Shown here: in pieces, positions 15,827 to 22,853 of the stretch
How positions within the stretch are numbered: the stretch's first letter is position 1
Layout: each line of letters begins with the position of its first letter
Source of the DNA: Phycisphaerales bacterium UBA1910
GTDB taxonomy: Bacteria > Planctomycetota > Phycisphaerae > Phycisphaerales > UBA1924
DNA length: 22,895 nucleotides
Direction: 5' to 3'
Assembly: GCA_002337545.1 (NCBI GenBank)
Contig: DDGE01000012.1
Coordinates: 54,078 to 76,972, forward strand
Translations under genes and position numbers: made by a program
Notes under the pieces: generated by a model
The model's database searches: none
Seen by the model: the letters and a program-made list of their open reading frames with translations, nothing else
Told to the model about the DNA's origin: nothing

Positions 15827-18109
15827 TTATGCGGCACTCGCCGCGTGTGTAGTCGTAGGCAGATGCACAATCACGAGCCCACCCTGCCCCCCGGGCCGAT
15901 TCCCGAGCTCGATCTCTCCACGGTGAAGCTCAACGAGCCCACGCGCACGCGAGAGCCCAAGCCCGGACCGACGCCCAGCCGGGAGCTCGGAATAGAACGG
16001 ATCAAACGCGTGCCTGATCGAATCCTCCGAGAACCCGCGTCCCTGATCGCTGATCCGAATACTCAATCGGGCAAACGCGGGGTCGGGTTCAATCGAAACG
16101 GTCACGAGTTCGCCAGGTTCTGATTGAATTGCGTTGATGATCGGCTCCGCGACCGCCTGAGCGAGCAGCGGGATGTCCATCGTCACAGGATCAATGAAGC
16201 TGTTGTCTGTCTTGAAATGAACCCGCGCACGGATCCCCTGCGTGTGACAGCGATGACGCGCAATCTCGATCGCCTCACGCACAAGCAGCACAGGATCACC
16301 CGCCTGCATCTGCGCCTTCGGCGGGTCAGCGATCATCCGCAACGAGCTGATCAGGTCAGAAAGCTGCTGCGCCGAGTCCGAGATCGCAAGCGATATATCA
16401 CGCTCTCGCTTCGTCCCCACACGCTCAAAGAGCTGCTGGGAACGCCCAAGAATCACGCTCAGAGGGTTGTTCATCTCATGAGCCGCTCCCGCCGCGAGCC
16501 GACCAAGCTGAACAAGCGATTCCTTGCTCGTAAGCTCATTCCGAAGCGCAGTCATCGCATGATTCGCCGACGCCAGCTCCTCGCCAACACGCTTGGACTG
16601 CTCCATCGCGATCGACTGCACAAGCGAGCGGGTCCACAGCGTACGCACACGCTGAAACTCGCCCGAGCTCAGGACACGGTCCGTCCCGCTCCCCATCCGG
16701 GGCATCACAATCAGATACGAAGGCGAAGAATCGCCGGCATCGATCGAAGACCCGATCAGCAGCGGCATCCCAACCTCACGCACCGACGAGAACAACTCAC
16801 GGAGCCAGCCGAGCTCGCTCAGATCCAGCGACGCAACGATTCCCGATTCTGAAAGATCCGCAGGCCGGATCGCTCCCTCCGAGTTCCCCGGCGCATCCAC
16901 ACGGTTCGGACGCTGCACAACCCGGCCCTGATCGATCAGCATCGAACGCCAGGGCGAGTCAGCGCTGTGCTGAAAAATCACCGCCGCACGCTCCGACCCC
17001 ACCAGCATCGCGGCACTGCGAACCATCGATTGAAAAACCTGCTCTGGCGATGCGTCATCCGACAGCGACTCAATAAACTCATCCAGCGCATCAAGAACCC
17101 GTGCCGTCGATGCGCTCAGCGTCGCCTTCGCACGAAGCTCCGAGTTCAGCGCCGCGAGCCGACGATTCGCGCCAGTGAGCGATTCGATCAACAGATTCTG
17201 ATTCGTGTGCTCTCCCAGACCCAGAATCTCGCCACGCTGCGCCACCGATTCGATGACACCCGCCGTGTTGTTCTTGAAAAAGTCCGGATCAATCCCCAGC
17301 CGCATCGCGATATCGTGCGGATCAAGCGGTTCGCCAAAGTCGCCGCACCAACCAAGGTGCAGATCACGCGACCACGACTCCGCAAGCGTGATAAGCGTCA
17401 CAAGCGCCTTGCTCGGGCCGTTGGGAACAGACTCAGGCGGCTGATCGTTCAGCCAGATCGCATCGCGGATCGCTTCCGGCAAACCCCAGTGCTCCGCCAG
17501 CCGCTTGCCCGCCGTGTGATGATCGATATTCAGCATCGACCGCTCGATCAAACACAACGCGCAACGCTTCTTGGACCCCATCTCCAGAACCCGCTCGTAC
17601 GCCCGCGGAAGAATAAGGTCCAGCGCAACCTTGCCCAGATCGTGCAGCAGACCGCCGAGGTACGCCTCCTCGGGCGACACACCCAGCGAGGGATGCGCAC
17701 GCGCAATCGCCTCCGCACCGCTCGCGACCGTCAGCGAATGCACCCAGAAACCGTTGTAATCGAAAGCGCCCTCGTGATCATCCGACTGCAGCTGCGCAAA
17801 CACATGAACGCTCAACGCCGCAACCTGCACCGTCTCCAGACCAAGCATGATCACCGCGCGGCGCACCGTCGTGATGCGATCACCAAGACCCTTGTCCGCC
17901 GTGCGGCACATACGCAGGATCGTCGTGCTCATCGCCGGGTCGGACTCGATCAGATGAATGATCTCATCAAGATCGACATCCTCCTCGCTGCTCACGCTCA
18001 ACAGGCGCGTCGCAACGCTCGGCAGCGTCGGGAGCCGATCGATGCCGCCCAGGATCGCCTCGAGCTTCTGCGCGTCCTGATCAGGATGGCCCGAATCAAG
18101 TTCGCTCAT
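15827..18109 (-). CDS. HDOD-GAF-histidine kinase
   Basis: A soluble hybrid sensor kinase of 760 residues with no membrane segment seen. The N-terminus is an HDOD domain (about 20-290) with LLHDLGKVALD (His156, Asp157). A GAF-like region follows (about 335-500). The kinase core then begins with the H box GRLAAGAAHEMNNPLSVI (phospho-His544). The ATPase domain has an N box with Asn659 (EPIINAIQ), a G1 motif DQGRGF (Asp688, Gly690, Gly692) and a G2 motif SGLGLS (715-720). The kinase therefore looks active. The start overlaps the stop of the preceding response-regulator gene (ATGA), so the two are translationally coupled. The likely phospho-target is that regulator. The signal is unknown. Confidence 0.92.
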   Translation of the reverse strand: MSELDSGHPDQDAQKLEAILGGIDRLPTLPSVATRLLSVSSEEDVDLDEIIHLIESDPAMSTTILRMCRTADKGLGDRITTVRRAVIMLGLETVQVAALSVHVFAQLQSDDHEGAFDYNGFWVHSLTVASGAEAIARAHPSLGVSPEEAYLGGLLHDLGKVALDLILPRAYERVLEMGSKKRCALCLIERSMLNIDHHTAGKRLAEHWGLPEAIRDAIWLNDQPPESVPNGPSKALVTLITLAESWSRDLHLGWCGDFGEPLDPHDIAMRLGIDPDFFKNNTAGVIESVAQRGEILGLGEHTNQNLLIESLTGANRRLAALNSELRAKATLSASTARVLDALDEFIESLSDDASPEQVFQSMVRSAAMLVGSERAAVIFQHSADSPWRSMLIDQGRVVQRPNRVDAPGNSEGAIRPADLSESGIVASLDLSELGWLRELFSSVREVGMPLLIGSSIDAGDSSPSYLIVMPRMGSGTDRVLSSGEFQRVRTLWTRSLVQSIAMEQSKRVGEELASANHAMTALRNELTSKESLVQLGRLAAGAAHEMNNPLSVILGRSQQLFERVGTKRERDISLAISDSAQQLSDLISSLRMIADPPKAQMQAGDPVLLVREAIEIARHRCHTQGIRARVHFKTDNSFIDPVTMDIPLLAQAVAEPIINAIQSEPGELVTVSIEPDPAFARLSIRISDQGRGFSEDSIRHAFDPFYSELPAGRRSGLGLSRARGLVELHRGEIELGNRPGGQGGLVIVHLPTTTHAASAA

Positions 18110-18714
18110 GAGCCGCTCGGAATTTCCAGGAGGGTCTCGATTCTCTGAACCAGCTCACGCAGGTCGAATGGTTTTTTCAGAAAGTCGTCCGCGCCAGCAT
18201 CACGAAGCCGCTGGACCTCGCTCTGCTCAACAACGCCAGACACACAAAGCACACGCGTGTCCACGCTCGCATCACTCTCACGAACACGCTGGCACACGAT
18301 GTTGCCGTTGATGTCGGGAAGCATGTAATCAAGCACAATCAGCTGGGGCTTGAAACGCGCCGTCTCGATCCCCGCGTCGTACCCTGTTCCGGCGCTGCGA
18401 ACCTCGAAACGCCCGTCGGACTCAAGCAGATCCGTGATCAGACTCACGATCTCCGGCTCATCATCAACAATCAGAACACGCTTCCGATCCGAACCGATCG
18501 TCTCCAGCGGGATCTCATTCTCACGCATGAAACGGATCAGCTCCTCACGCGGAATCCGCCGGAACCGAGAGCCGGGAACACGGAACCCGTTGAGACGACC
18601 AGAGTCGAAACAACGAATAATCGTTTGCTGACTGACCTTACAGACCTTCGCGGCTTCACCCGTGGTGAACACCTTCTTCTCTGACCAGTCTTCGTTGTTC
18701 TGCGTCGCCACCAT
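18106..18714 (-). CDS. Response regulator with N-terminal excisionase-type HTH and C-terminal receiver
   Basis: A DNA-binding response regulator of 202 residues in an inverted order. Residues 15-65 are a MerR/excisionase-like HTH (TTGEAAKVCKVSQQTIIRC, then GSRFRRIPREELIRFM). Residues 78-197 are an intact receiver: Asp84-Asp85, phospho-acceptor Asp129 (IVLDYMLPDING), Ser159 and Lys181 (FLKKPFD). The standard order is receiver first, so the signal must be passed differently, perhaps through dimerisation. A GGAAGGA ribosome site precedes the ATG at 18714. Its stop overlaps the start of the kinase gene by 4 nt. It is the first gene of the operon and presumably the output of the kinase. Target promoters cannot be read from here. 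Confidence 0.92.
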   Translation of the reverse strand: MVATQNNEDWSEKKVFTTGEAAKVCKVSQQTIIRCFDSGRLNGFRVPGSRFRRIPREELIRFMRENEIPLETIGSDRKRVLIVDDEPEIVSLITDLLESDGRFEVRSAGTGYDAGIETARFKPQLIVLDYMLPDINGNIVCQRVRESDASVDTRVLCVSGVVEQSEVQRLRDAGADDFLKKPFDLRELVQRIETLLEIPSGS

Positions 18715-18808
18715 GCGGGTCCTTCCGATAGGGTGCGTTGAGGGTGCAACTTCGCCCAGTCGGATATCGTCGCAGAGTTTGCCCTACTTCACACCCATCG
18801 CCGGTTCC

Positions 18809-18826
18809 GCGGCAGTTATCAGCCGC
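18809..18826. other. Small hairpin between tsaB and the response-regulator operon
   Basis: GCGGC (18809-18813) pairs with GCCGC (18822-18826) around an 8-nt loop, 19 nt after the tsaB stop. There is no T tract on the minus strand, so it is not a canonical terminator. No clear promoter for the downstream operon was found in this 130-nt gap. Confidence 0.3.
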
Positions 18827-18844
18827 TCTGGCAACCAACAACCA

Positions 18845-19546
18845 TTATCCGGACGCTCGGGCACGCCATTGAGTCACGGCATCCGGCTCCCGGGCATAGA
18901 TCGGCTCGCAGCGCAGCGGGTCGATCGGATCGATCCCCTCCGCGGCGCGAACCAGGTCCCGCGCATCCAGACGCAGCGACAGCACCCCCACACCGATCGC
19001 CGACGCCGCCTCACGAAACGAGCCCGGCAAGTGCCGGTCCGCCACAATGGACTTCAGCCCGTACGATCCCAGCGCATCCGCCTCGATGATCCCCACGCTG
19101 CGCAGCACACCATCAGAAGTCAGGATGCTCGCATGACACCTGTCCTTCTTGGACGCCAACGCGATCAGCGCGGGCCGAGCCGACGCATCAAGCGAGACCG
19201 AAACCACGCGCGCCGTCGGGACCGCAACAAGATCGGCACCCAGCGTATCCGCGAGAACCTTGGCGCTCGTCGTCGAGATCCGCAGCGCGGTGTATCCGCC
19301 GGGGCCAACAGAGACAAGAACGCGATCGATATCGCACGGCTGGATCGAACACGATCCCGCGAGCTTCGAGATCGCGTCCAGCACGGCGTCGGAGCCGCGC
19401 GTCGACTCGGGCAACGGCGCCGAGCCAAGGCACCGCCCGCCCGCGTCCCACAGCGCCACGGCGTGCGGCGCCTCCTCGCCCGGCGCGTGCGCGCCGGGGT
19501 TAGACATCTCGATCCCGAGCGTGATGGAGCGGTTCTTCTCAGACAT
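18845..19546 (-). CDS. tsaB: TsaB, partner of the tRNA t6A-forming enzyme
   Basis: A non-catalytic ASKHA-fold partner of TsaD in N6-threonylcarbamoyl-adenosine synthesis at position 37 of ANN-decoding tRNAs. It has 233 residues, a normal length. The family motif reads GPGGYTALRI (81-90) in place of the commoner GPGSFTGLRI, followed by ADTLGADLVAVPTA. The C-terminal EPIYAREPDAV matches the TsaB end. It starts 3 nt after the arfB-like stop, so it is co-transcribed with it. TsaD, TsaC and TsaE are not in this window. An alternative would be a general YeaZ-like protease homologue, which is the same family. Confidence 0.88.
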   Translation of the reverse strand: MSEKNRSITLGIEMSNPGAHAPGEEAPHAVALWDAGGRCLGSAPLPESTRGSDAVLDAISKLAGSCSIQPCDIDRVLVSVGPGGYTALRISTTSAKVLADTLGADLVAVPTARVVSVSLDASARPALIALASKKDRCHASILTSDGVLRSVGIIEADALGSYGLKSIVADRHLPGSFREAASAIGVGVLSLRLDARDLVRAAEGIDPIDPLRCEPIYAREPDAVTQWRARASG

Positions 19547-19549
19547 GAT

Positions 19550-20023
19550 TCACTCGTGATCCTTGGGTGGTTTGCGGAGTCGCTTCGTCTCCGAGCGGCG
19601 AGACTTGCTGTCCAGCCGACGCCGGATCGACCCCTTCGTCGGCTTGGTCGCGCGGCGCTCCTTGGGCTCGATCACCGCCCGCGCAACAAGCTCACGCAAC
19701 CGGTCCATGCAGGCCCGACGGTTGCGGGATTGCGATCGTGTTTCGTCGCGTTCGATCAGCAACTCATCGTTGGAACTGATCGCGTTCCCCGCGAGCCGAC
19801 GCAAGCGCATCATGGCCCGGTCCCTCAGCGGGATGGCCGAGAGCGCGATGCGGAGCTGCGCCTTTGTGGATCGTTTGTTGACATTCTGCCCGCCCGGCCC
19901 CGAAGAGCGTGAAAAAGTGATTGAAATGTCCTCGTCCCGGACACGGACACCCGGAGCCAGGAGTGTCCCTGAGCGTCGCGGCACATGGCCTTGATGGTCC
20001 GGATTGGGGTTTGTATCGCTCAT
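19550..20023 (-). CDS. arfB: ArfB-like peptidyl-tRNA hydrolase (class I release factor family)
   Basis: Rescues stalled ribosomes by hydrolysing peptidyl-tRNA on non-stop mRNA. It is about 157 residues from the ATG at 20023. The catalytic GGQ is in RSSGPGGQNVNK (GGQ at 44-46), in the position used by ArfB and unlike full-length RF1/RF2, since no codon-reading domain is present. The C-terminus is a highly basic tail (KPTKGSIRRRLDSKSRRSE) like the one that enters the empty mRNA channel. The ATG at 20041 adds six residues, but it lies within 4 nt of the -10-like TATGGC (20032-20037), so the later ATG is preferred. It is followed 3 nt later by tsaB. Confidence 0.9.
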   Translation of the reverse strand: MSDTNPNPDHQGHVPRRSGTLLAPGVRVRDEDISITFSRSSGPGGQNVNKRSTKAQLRIALSAIPLRDRAMMRLRRLAGNAISSNDELLIERDETRSQSRNRRACMDRLRELVARAVIEPKERRATKPTKGSIRRRLDSKSRRSETKRLRKPPKDHE

Positions 20024-20031
20024 CTGGTCAT

Positions 20032-20060
20032 GCCATAGCACGGCGGATCTGGAATTGCAA
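20032..20060 (-). promoter_or_regulatory. Candidate promoter of arfB-tsaB (leaderless start)
   Basis: TTGCAA (20060-20055) and TATGGC (20037-20032) are 17 bp apart on the minus strand. The -10 ends 8 nt before the ATG at 20023, and no Shine-Dalgarno sequence is present. Confidence 0.5.
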
Positions 20061-20108
20061 GTGCTTTGTGCGCTCCGCCTTGCGCGTCAAAAGTCATTGC
20101 GTCCCCCA

Positions 20109-20137
20109 TTGACCCAGCGGGTTGTGTCTGCCATACT
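20109..20137 (+). promoter_or_regulatory. Sigma-70-type promoter of the HU gene
   Basis: TTGACC (20109-20114), a 17-bp spacer and CATACT (20132-20137). This is the best housekeeping promoter match in the window. It predicts a start near 20144 and a leader of about 150 nt before the HU ATG. Confidence 0.65.
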
Positions 20138-20143
20138 CAGGGT

Positions 20144-20293
20144 TGTCGGATCGACCCATTGTCCCACCCGTGCTTCCCGAAGCCGGGTTGGACGCAGGCC
20201 CGATCCAAGACACGAGGCCGCTCCCTGATCGTAGGGGAGCAAACATCAGATTGACCGTCCGAACGCCTGAGCGTGAGGGAAGGATAAGACATA
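20144..20293 (+). other. Long 5' leader of the HU gene with a stem-loop
   Basis: About 150 nt between the predicted start and the ATG. ACCCG (20166-20170) pairs with CGGGT (20184-20188), and inside it GCTT (20172-20175) pairs with AAGC (20180-20183), giving a compact hairpin. The ribosome site GGAAGGA precedes the ATG. It matches no riboswitch I recognise. Confidence 0.35.
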
Positions 20294-20725
20294 ATGAGTA
20301 ACACGATCACCAAGAAGATCCTGATCGACCGCATCGCTGAGAGCACGGGCATGAAGCGTGTCGCCGTGAAGCAGGTCGTCCAGGAGTTTCTTGATCAGGT
20401 GGTCGTTGAGCTCGGCGAGGGGAACCGCCTTGAGTTCCGTGACTTCGGCGTCTTCGAGGTCAAGCAGCGTGCGCCCCGCATGGCCCAGAACCCCAAGACC
20501 CTTGAGCGTGTCCCTGTGCCCGCCAAGCGGACCGTGAAGTTCAAGGTCGGACGCAAGATGCGTGACGCGATGGAAACCCCGGAGACGCAGCCTGAGGCGT
20601 CGAGCAGCGTTGAGCCCAAGGGAACCACGAACGCCAATGCCCGCGCGAAGGATGATCACGAGGTGATCGGCTCGATCGGTTCGGAGCACATGGACCGCAC
20701 GCCGGAGACCGCGGGAGTCCGCTGA
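20294..20725 (+). CDS. HU-family DNA-binding protein with a C-terminal extension
   Basis: A nucleoid-associated protein of 143 residues that binds and bends DNA as a dimer. Residues 1-94 are the HU/IHF fold: TKKILIDRIAESTGMKRVAVK, then RLEFRDFGVFEVKQR, the DNA-binding arm (RMAQNPKTLERVPVPA) and VKFKVGRKMRDAM. Typical HU is about 90 residues. The extra 49 residues here are polar, rich in Glu, Thr, Ala and Ser, and look disordered; they are less basic than the lysine-rich tails of some HU-like proteins. The arm lacks the usual TGE after NPKT (it reads LER). A strong promoter with a long leader and a good ribosome site suggests abundant, possibly controlled expression. Confidence 0.93.
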   Translation: MSNTITKKILIDRIAESTGMKRVAVKQVVQEFLDQVVVELGEGNRLEFRDFGVFEVKQRAPRMAQNPKTLERVPVPAKRTVKFKVGRKMRDAMETPETQPEASSSVEPKGTTNANARAKDDHEVIGSIGSEHMDRTPETAGVR

Positions 20726-20730
20726 GTTGA

Positions 20731-20820
20731 CCCCGACTGGCCCCTCGATTGGGGACCGGCGACTGGTCCTACGACTGGCCCCGGCGTGAGAACCGGGCTG
20801 ACTGGCTGGCTGACTGTCTG
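20731..20820 (+). repeat. GACTGG-rich imperfect repeats after the HU gene
   Basis: CGACTGG occurs at 20734-20740, 20760-20766 and 20772-20778, TGACTGG at 20799-20805, and TGACTGT at 20811-20817. Two of the copies continue as CCCC. Short inverted pairs lie between them (CCCC/GGGG at 20741-20754; GGACC/GGTCC at 20753-20769), so the 3' region of HU mRNA can fold. No ORF of note is present. Confidence 0.5.
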
Positions 20821-20848
20821 GGCGTTGGGGCCGAAGATTGAATACATG

Positions 20849-20879
20849 AAAAAGGGCTCCTCGGATCGAGGGGCCCTTT
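20849..20879 (-). terminator. Terminator of the RNA helicase gene, probably bidirectional with HU
   Basis: A 13-bp stem, 20851-20863 with 20867-20879, with one G-T wobble and a GAT loop. On the minus strand it runs into TTTTTC. On the plus strand the tail is TTTGTTGTG, which may also stop HU transcripts. Confidence 0.85.
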
Positions 20880-20924
20880 GTTGTGTATAGATGCTGCCGG
20901 TTGTCGGCGTTGTGGATCGCTGCG

Positions 20925-22463
20925 TTAGCGTCCGCGTCGCTTGGCCTTGCCGCCCATCATCTTGCCGGGCCGCTTGGAGGGGACGATGCCGCCGGGGAAC
21001 TTGGCTGCCAGTTCCTTTTCTGACATCTTTTCGACCTCCGGTGCGTCGTCCTGCTGGAAGCGGTTCTTCTTGGGCTCGCTGGGTGCGCCCTTGACCTCGT
21101 AGGTTGGGCGCCCGCCGGTGGGTTCGTCCTTCCAGTCGTCGGGTCGGGGGCGGGGCTCGAAGTCGTCGTACTGCTGGGCGGGGATCTCGGCGTTGACGAG
21201 CAGCTCGATCTCGGTGAGCAGGGAGCCCTGCGCTGGCGTGACCAGCGACCATGCGTGGCCGTCGCGTCCGGCGCGGGCGGTGCGGCCGATACGGTGGACA
21301 TAGAGGTCCGGGTCTTCGGGCAGGTCGTAGTTGATGACATGGGTGATGCCCTCAACATCGATGCCGCGTGACGCGAGATCGGAGGCGACGAGGACATTGA
21401 GATCGCCGCCGCGGAACTTGGTCATGACCTGGTTGCGCTTGGACTGGGAGAGGTCGCCGTGGATGGCGTGGGCGGGGATGCCCTTGCGATCGAGGTATCG
21501 GACGACGGAGTCCACGGTGCGCTTCATGCGGCAGAAGACGACGGTGAGCGCGGGTTCCTCGTGGGTGAGCAGGTGGGCGAGCATGCGGCGCTTGTCCCAC
21601 GGCTCGACGGTGACATACTGCTGCTTGACGAGGTCAACGGTGAGCGCGCCGGCGGAGACCTCGAGCTTCTCGGGGTCCTGCATGAATGTGCGGGCGAGTC
21701 GTTCGATCTCGTCGGTGAAGGTCGCGGAGACGAAGATGGTCTGGCGGTCCTTGGGGCACTTTTTGAGGATCTTCTTGATGTCGTCGCGGAAGCCGATGTC
21801 GAGCATGCGGTCGACCTCGTCGAGGACAGCGAACTCGATATCGTGCAGGTGCAGGTATCGGCGTTCGATCATGTCGAGGACGCGTCCGGGTGTGCCGACG
21901 ATGATCTCGGGTCCGTCTTCGAGCTGCTTGGCTTGGACATTGATGGATTGTCCGCCGTAGATGGCGCAGACCTTGAGCCCCGTGTGTGGGGCGAGTTCTT
22001 CGATGTCCTGTTTGATCTGAATGGCGAGTTCGCGTGTTGGCGCGAGGATGATGGAGATCATCGAATCGCCTGGCTCGATCATGTTGAGGAGCGGGAGCGC
22101 GAAGGCTGCGGTTTTGCCGGTGCCTGTCTTTGCCTGGCCGAGGATGTCGACGCCGGTCATGGCGAGGGGTACGAGCGCGGCCTGGATTTTGGTGGGGTGC
22201 TTGAACCCTCGTTCGTCCATGGCCTTGACGATGGAGTCCTTGAGCCCGAGGTCGGCGAAAGTCTTGTCGACTTCGAATGTTTCGGGGTTCCAGCCGCCCT
22301 TGGGCTCGCTGATTGTGCGTTTGCGTTCTGGCTCTTTGTCGGCTCCCGCGTCGCGATTTCCGCGTCTGCGTCCGCCGCCGCCTTTCTTGCCGCCTCGTGA
22401 TCTTCTCTTGCCGCCGCCTGTTGACGCGTTTGGTGCGTCCGAATCGCGATATTTGTCGCTCAT
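20925..22463 (-). CDS. DEAD-box-family ATP-dependent RNA helicase (DEVD variant)
   Basis: An RNA helicase of the RhlE-like type that unwinds short RNA duplexes with ATP and probably acts in ribosome assembly or RNA decay. It has 512 residues from the ATG at 22463, chosen because AGGAAG lies upstream; the frame also reaches 22514. An N-terminal Gly/Arg/Lys-rich tail (about 15-40) can bind RNA. The core shows a Q motif (about 69-94), motif I AKTGTGKT (111-118), APTREL, TPGR, motif II DEVD (215-218, not DEAD), SAT (246-248) and HRIGRTARAG. The C-terminal tail is charged and ends KMMGGKAKRRGR. The DEVD box keeps the two catalytic acids, so activity is expected. It is a single-gene unit ending at the hairpin at 20849-20879. 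Confidence 0.95.
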   Translation of the reverse strand: MSDKYRDSDAPNASTGGGKRRSRGGKKGGGGRRRGNRDAGADKEPERKRTISEPKGGWNPETFEVDKTFADLGLKDSIVKAMDERGFKHPTKIQAALVPLAMTGVDILGQAKTGTGKTAAFALPLLNMIEPGDSMISIILAPTRELAIQIKQDIEELAPHTGLKVCAIYGGQSINVQAKQLEDGPEIIVGTPGRVLDMIERRYLHLHDIEFAVLDEVDRMLDIGFRDDIKKILKKCPKDRQTIFVSATFTDEIERLARTFMQDPEKLEVSAGALTVDLVKQQYVTVEPWDKRRMLAHLLTHEEPALTVVFCRMKRTVDSVVRYLDRKGIPAHAIHGDLSQSKRNQVMTKFRGGDLNVLVASDLASRGIDVEGITHVINYDLPEDPDLYVHRIGRTARAGRDGHAWSLVTPAQGSLLTEIELLVNAEIPAQQYDDFEPRPRPDDWKDEPTGGRPTYEVKGAPSEPKKNRFQQDDAPEVEKMSEKELAAKFPGGIVPSKRPGKMMGGKAKRRGR

Positions 22464-22615
22464 TGTGCTTCCTGGTTGTGTGCCCCGTGCAGGGCCCTTG
22501 CCGAACCGGATCACGATCCTCGCGTCCTCGGCACCGTCAATCGCCCCCGACGATGGGGGTTGTGAGTTTGATCATAGGCGGTGTGGTGACAGGGGTTTGG
22601 GGGGATTGGATTGAA

Positions 22616-22694
22616 CGCGAAGATCGCGAAGGGCTTGAAGGGGCAGGGGAGGAGATGGGATGGGTACGCAGAGGTAGCAGAGGGCGCAGAGAAG
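22616..22694 (+). repeat. Two short arrays with a 9-bp period
   Basis: First array: GCGAAG at 22617 and 22626, then TTGAAG at 22635, each 9 bp apart. Second array: GCAGAGGTA (22668-22676), GCAGAGGGC (22677-22685) and GCAGAGAAG (22686-22694). Both are purine-rich on the plus strand. Confidence 0.7.
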
Positions 22695-22769
22695 AGGGGG
22701 AGAAGAGTGGGTGGCATGCATACGCCGAGTTGGTGACGCGGTTTATGCGTGTGTTTGTGATTCGAAGAA

Positions 22770-22853
22770 CCTGCTCAAGCTGCGCGTGAGCAGGGCACCC
22801 GGCTTTGGCCGCAATGCGCGGCTTCGCCGCGATTACGGGCACCCAGAAGGGTG
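22770..22853. repeat. Cluster of three hairpins flanked by GGGCACCC direct repeats
   Basis: Hairpin 1: CCTGCTCA (22770-22777) with TGAGCAGG (22787-22794). Hairpin 2: CGCGGC (22817-22822) with GCCGCG (22826-22831), extended by AAT/ATT across a bulged G. Hairpin 3: CACCC (22840-22844) with GGGTG (22849-22853). GGGCACCC occurs at 22793-22800 and 22837-22844, on either side of hairpin 2. It resembles a REP-like or small non-autonomous repeat, but copy number is unknown. Confidence 0.6.

Noticed and set aside
22537..22842. Minus-strand open frame in the right intergenic region
   Set aside because: Ser/Pro/Leu-rich low complexity produced by the 9-bp repeats; no ribosome site or domain.
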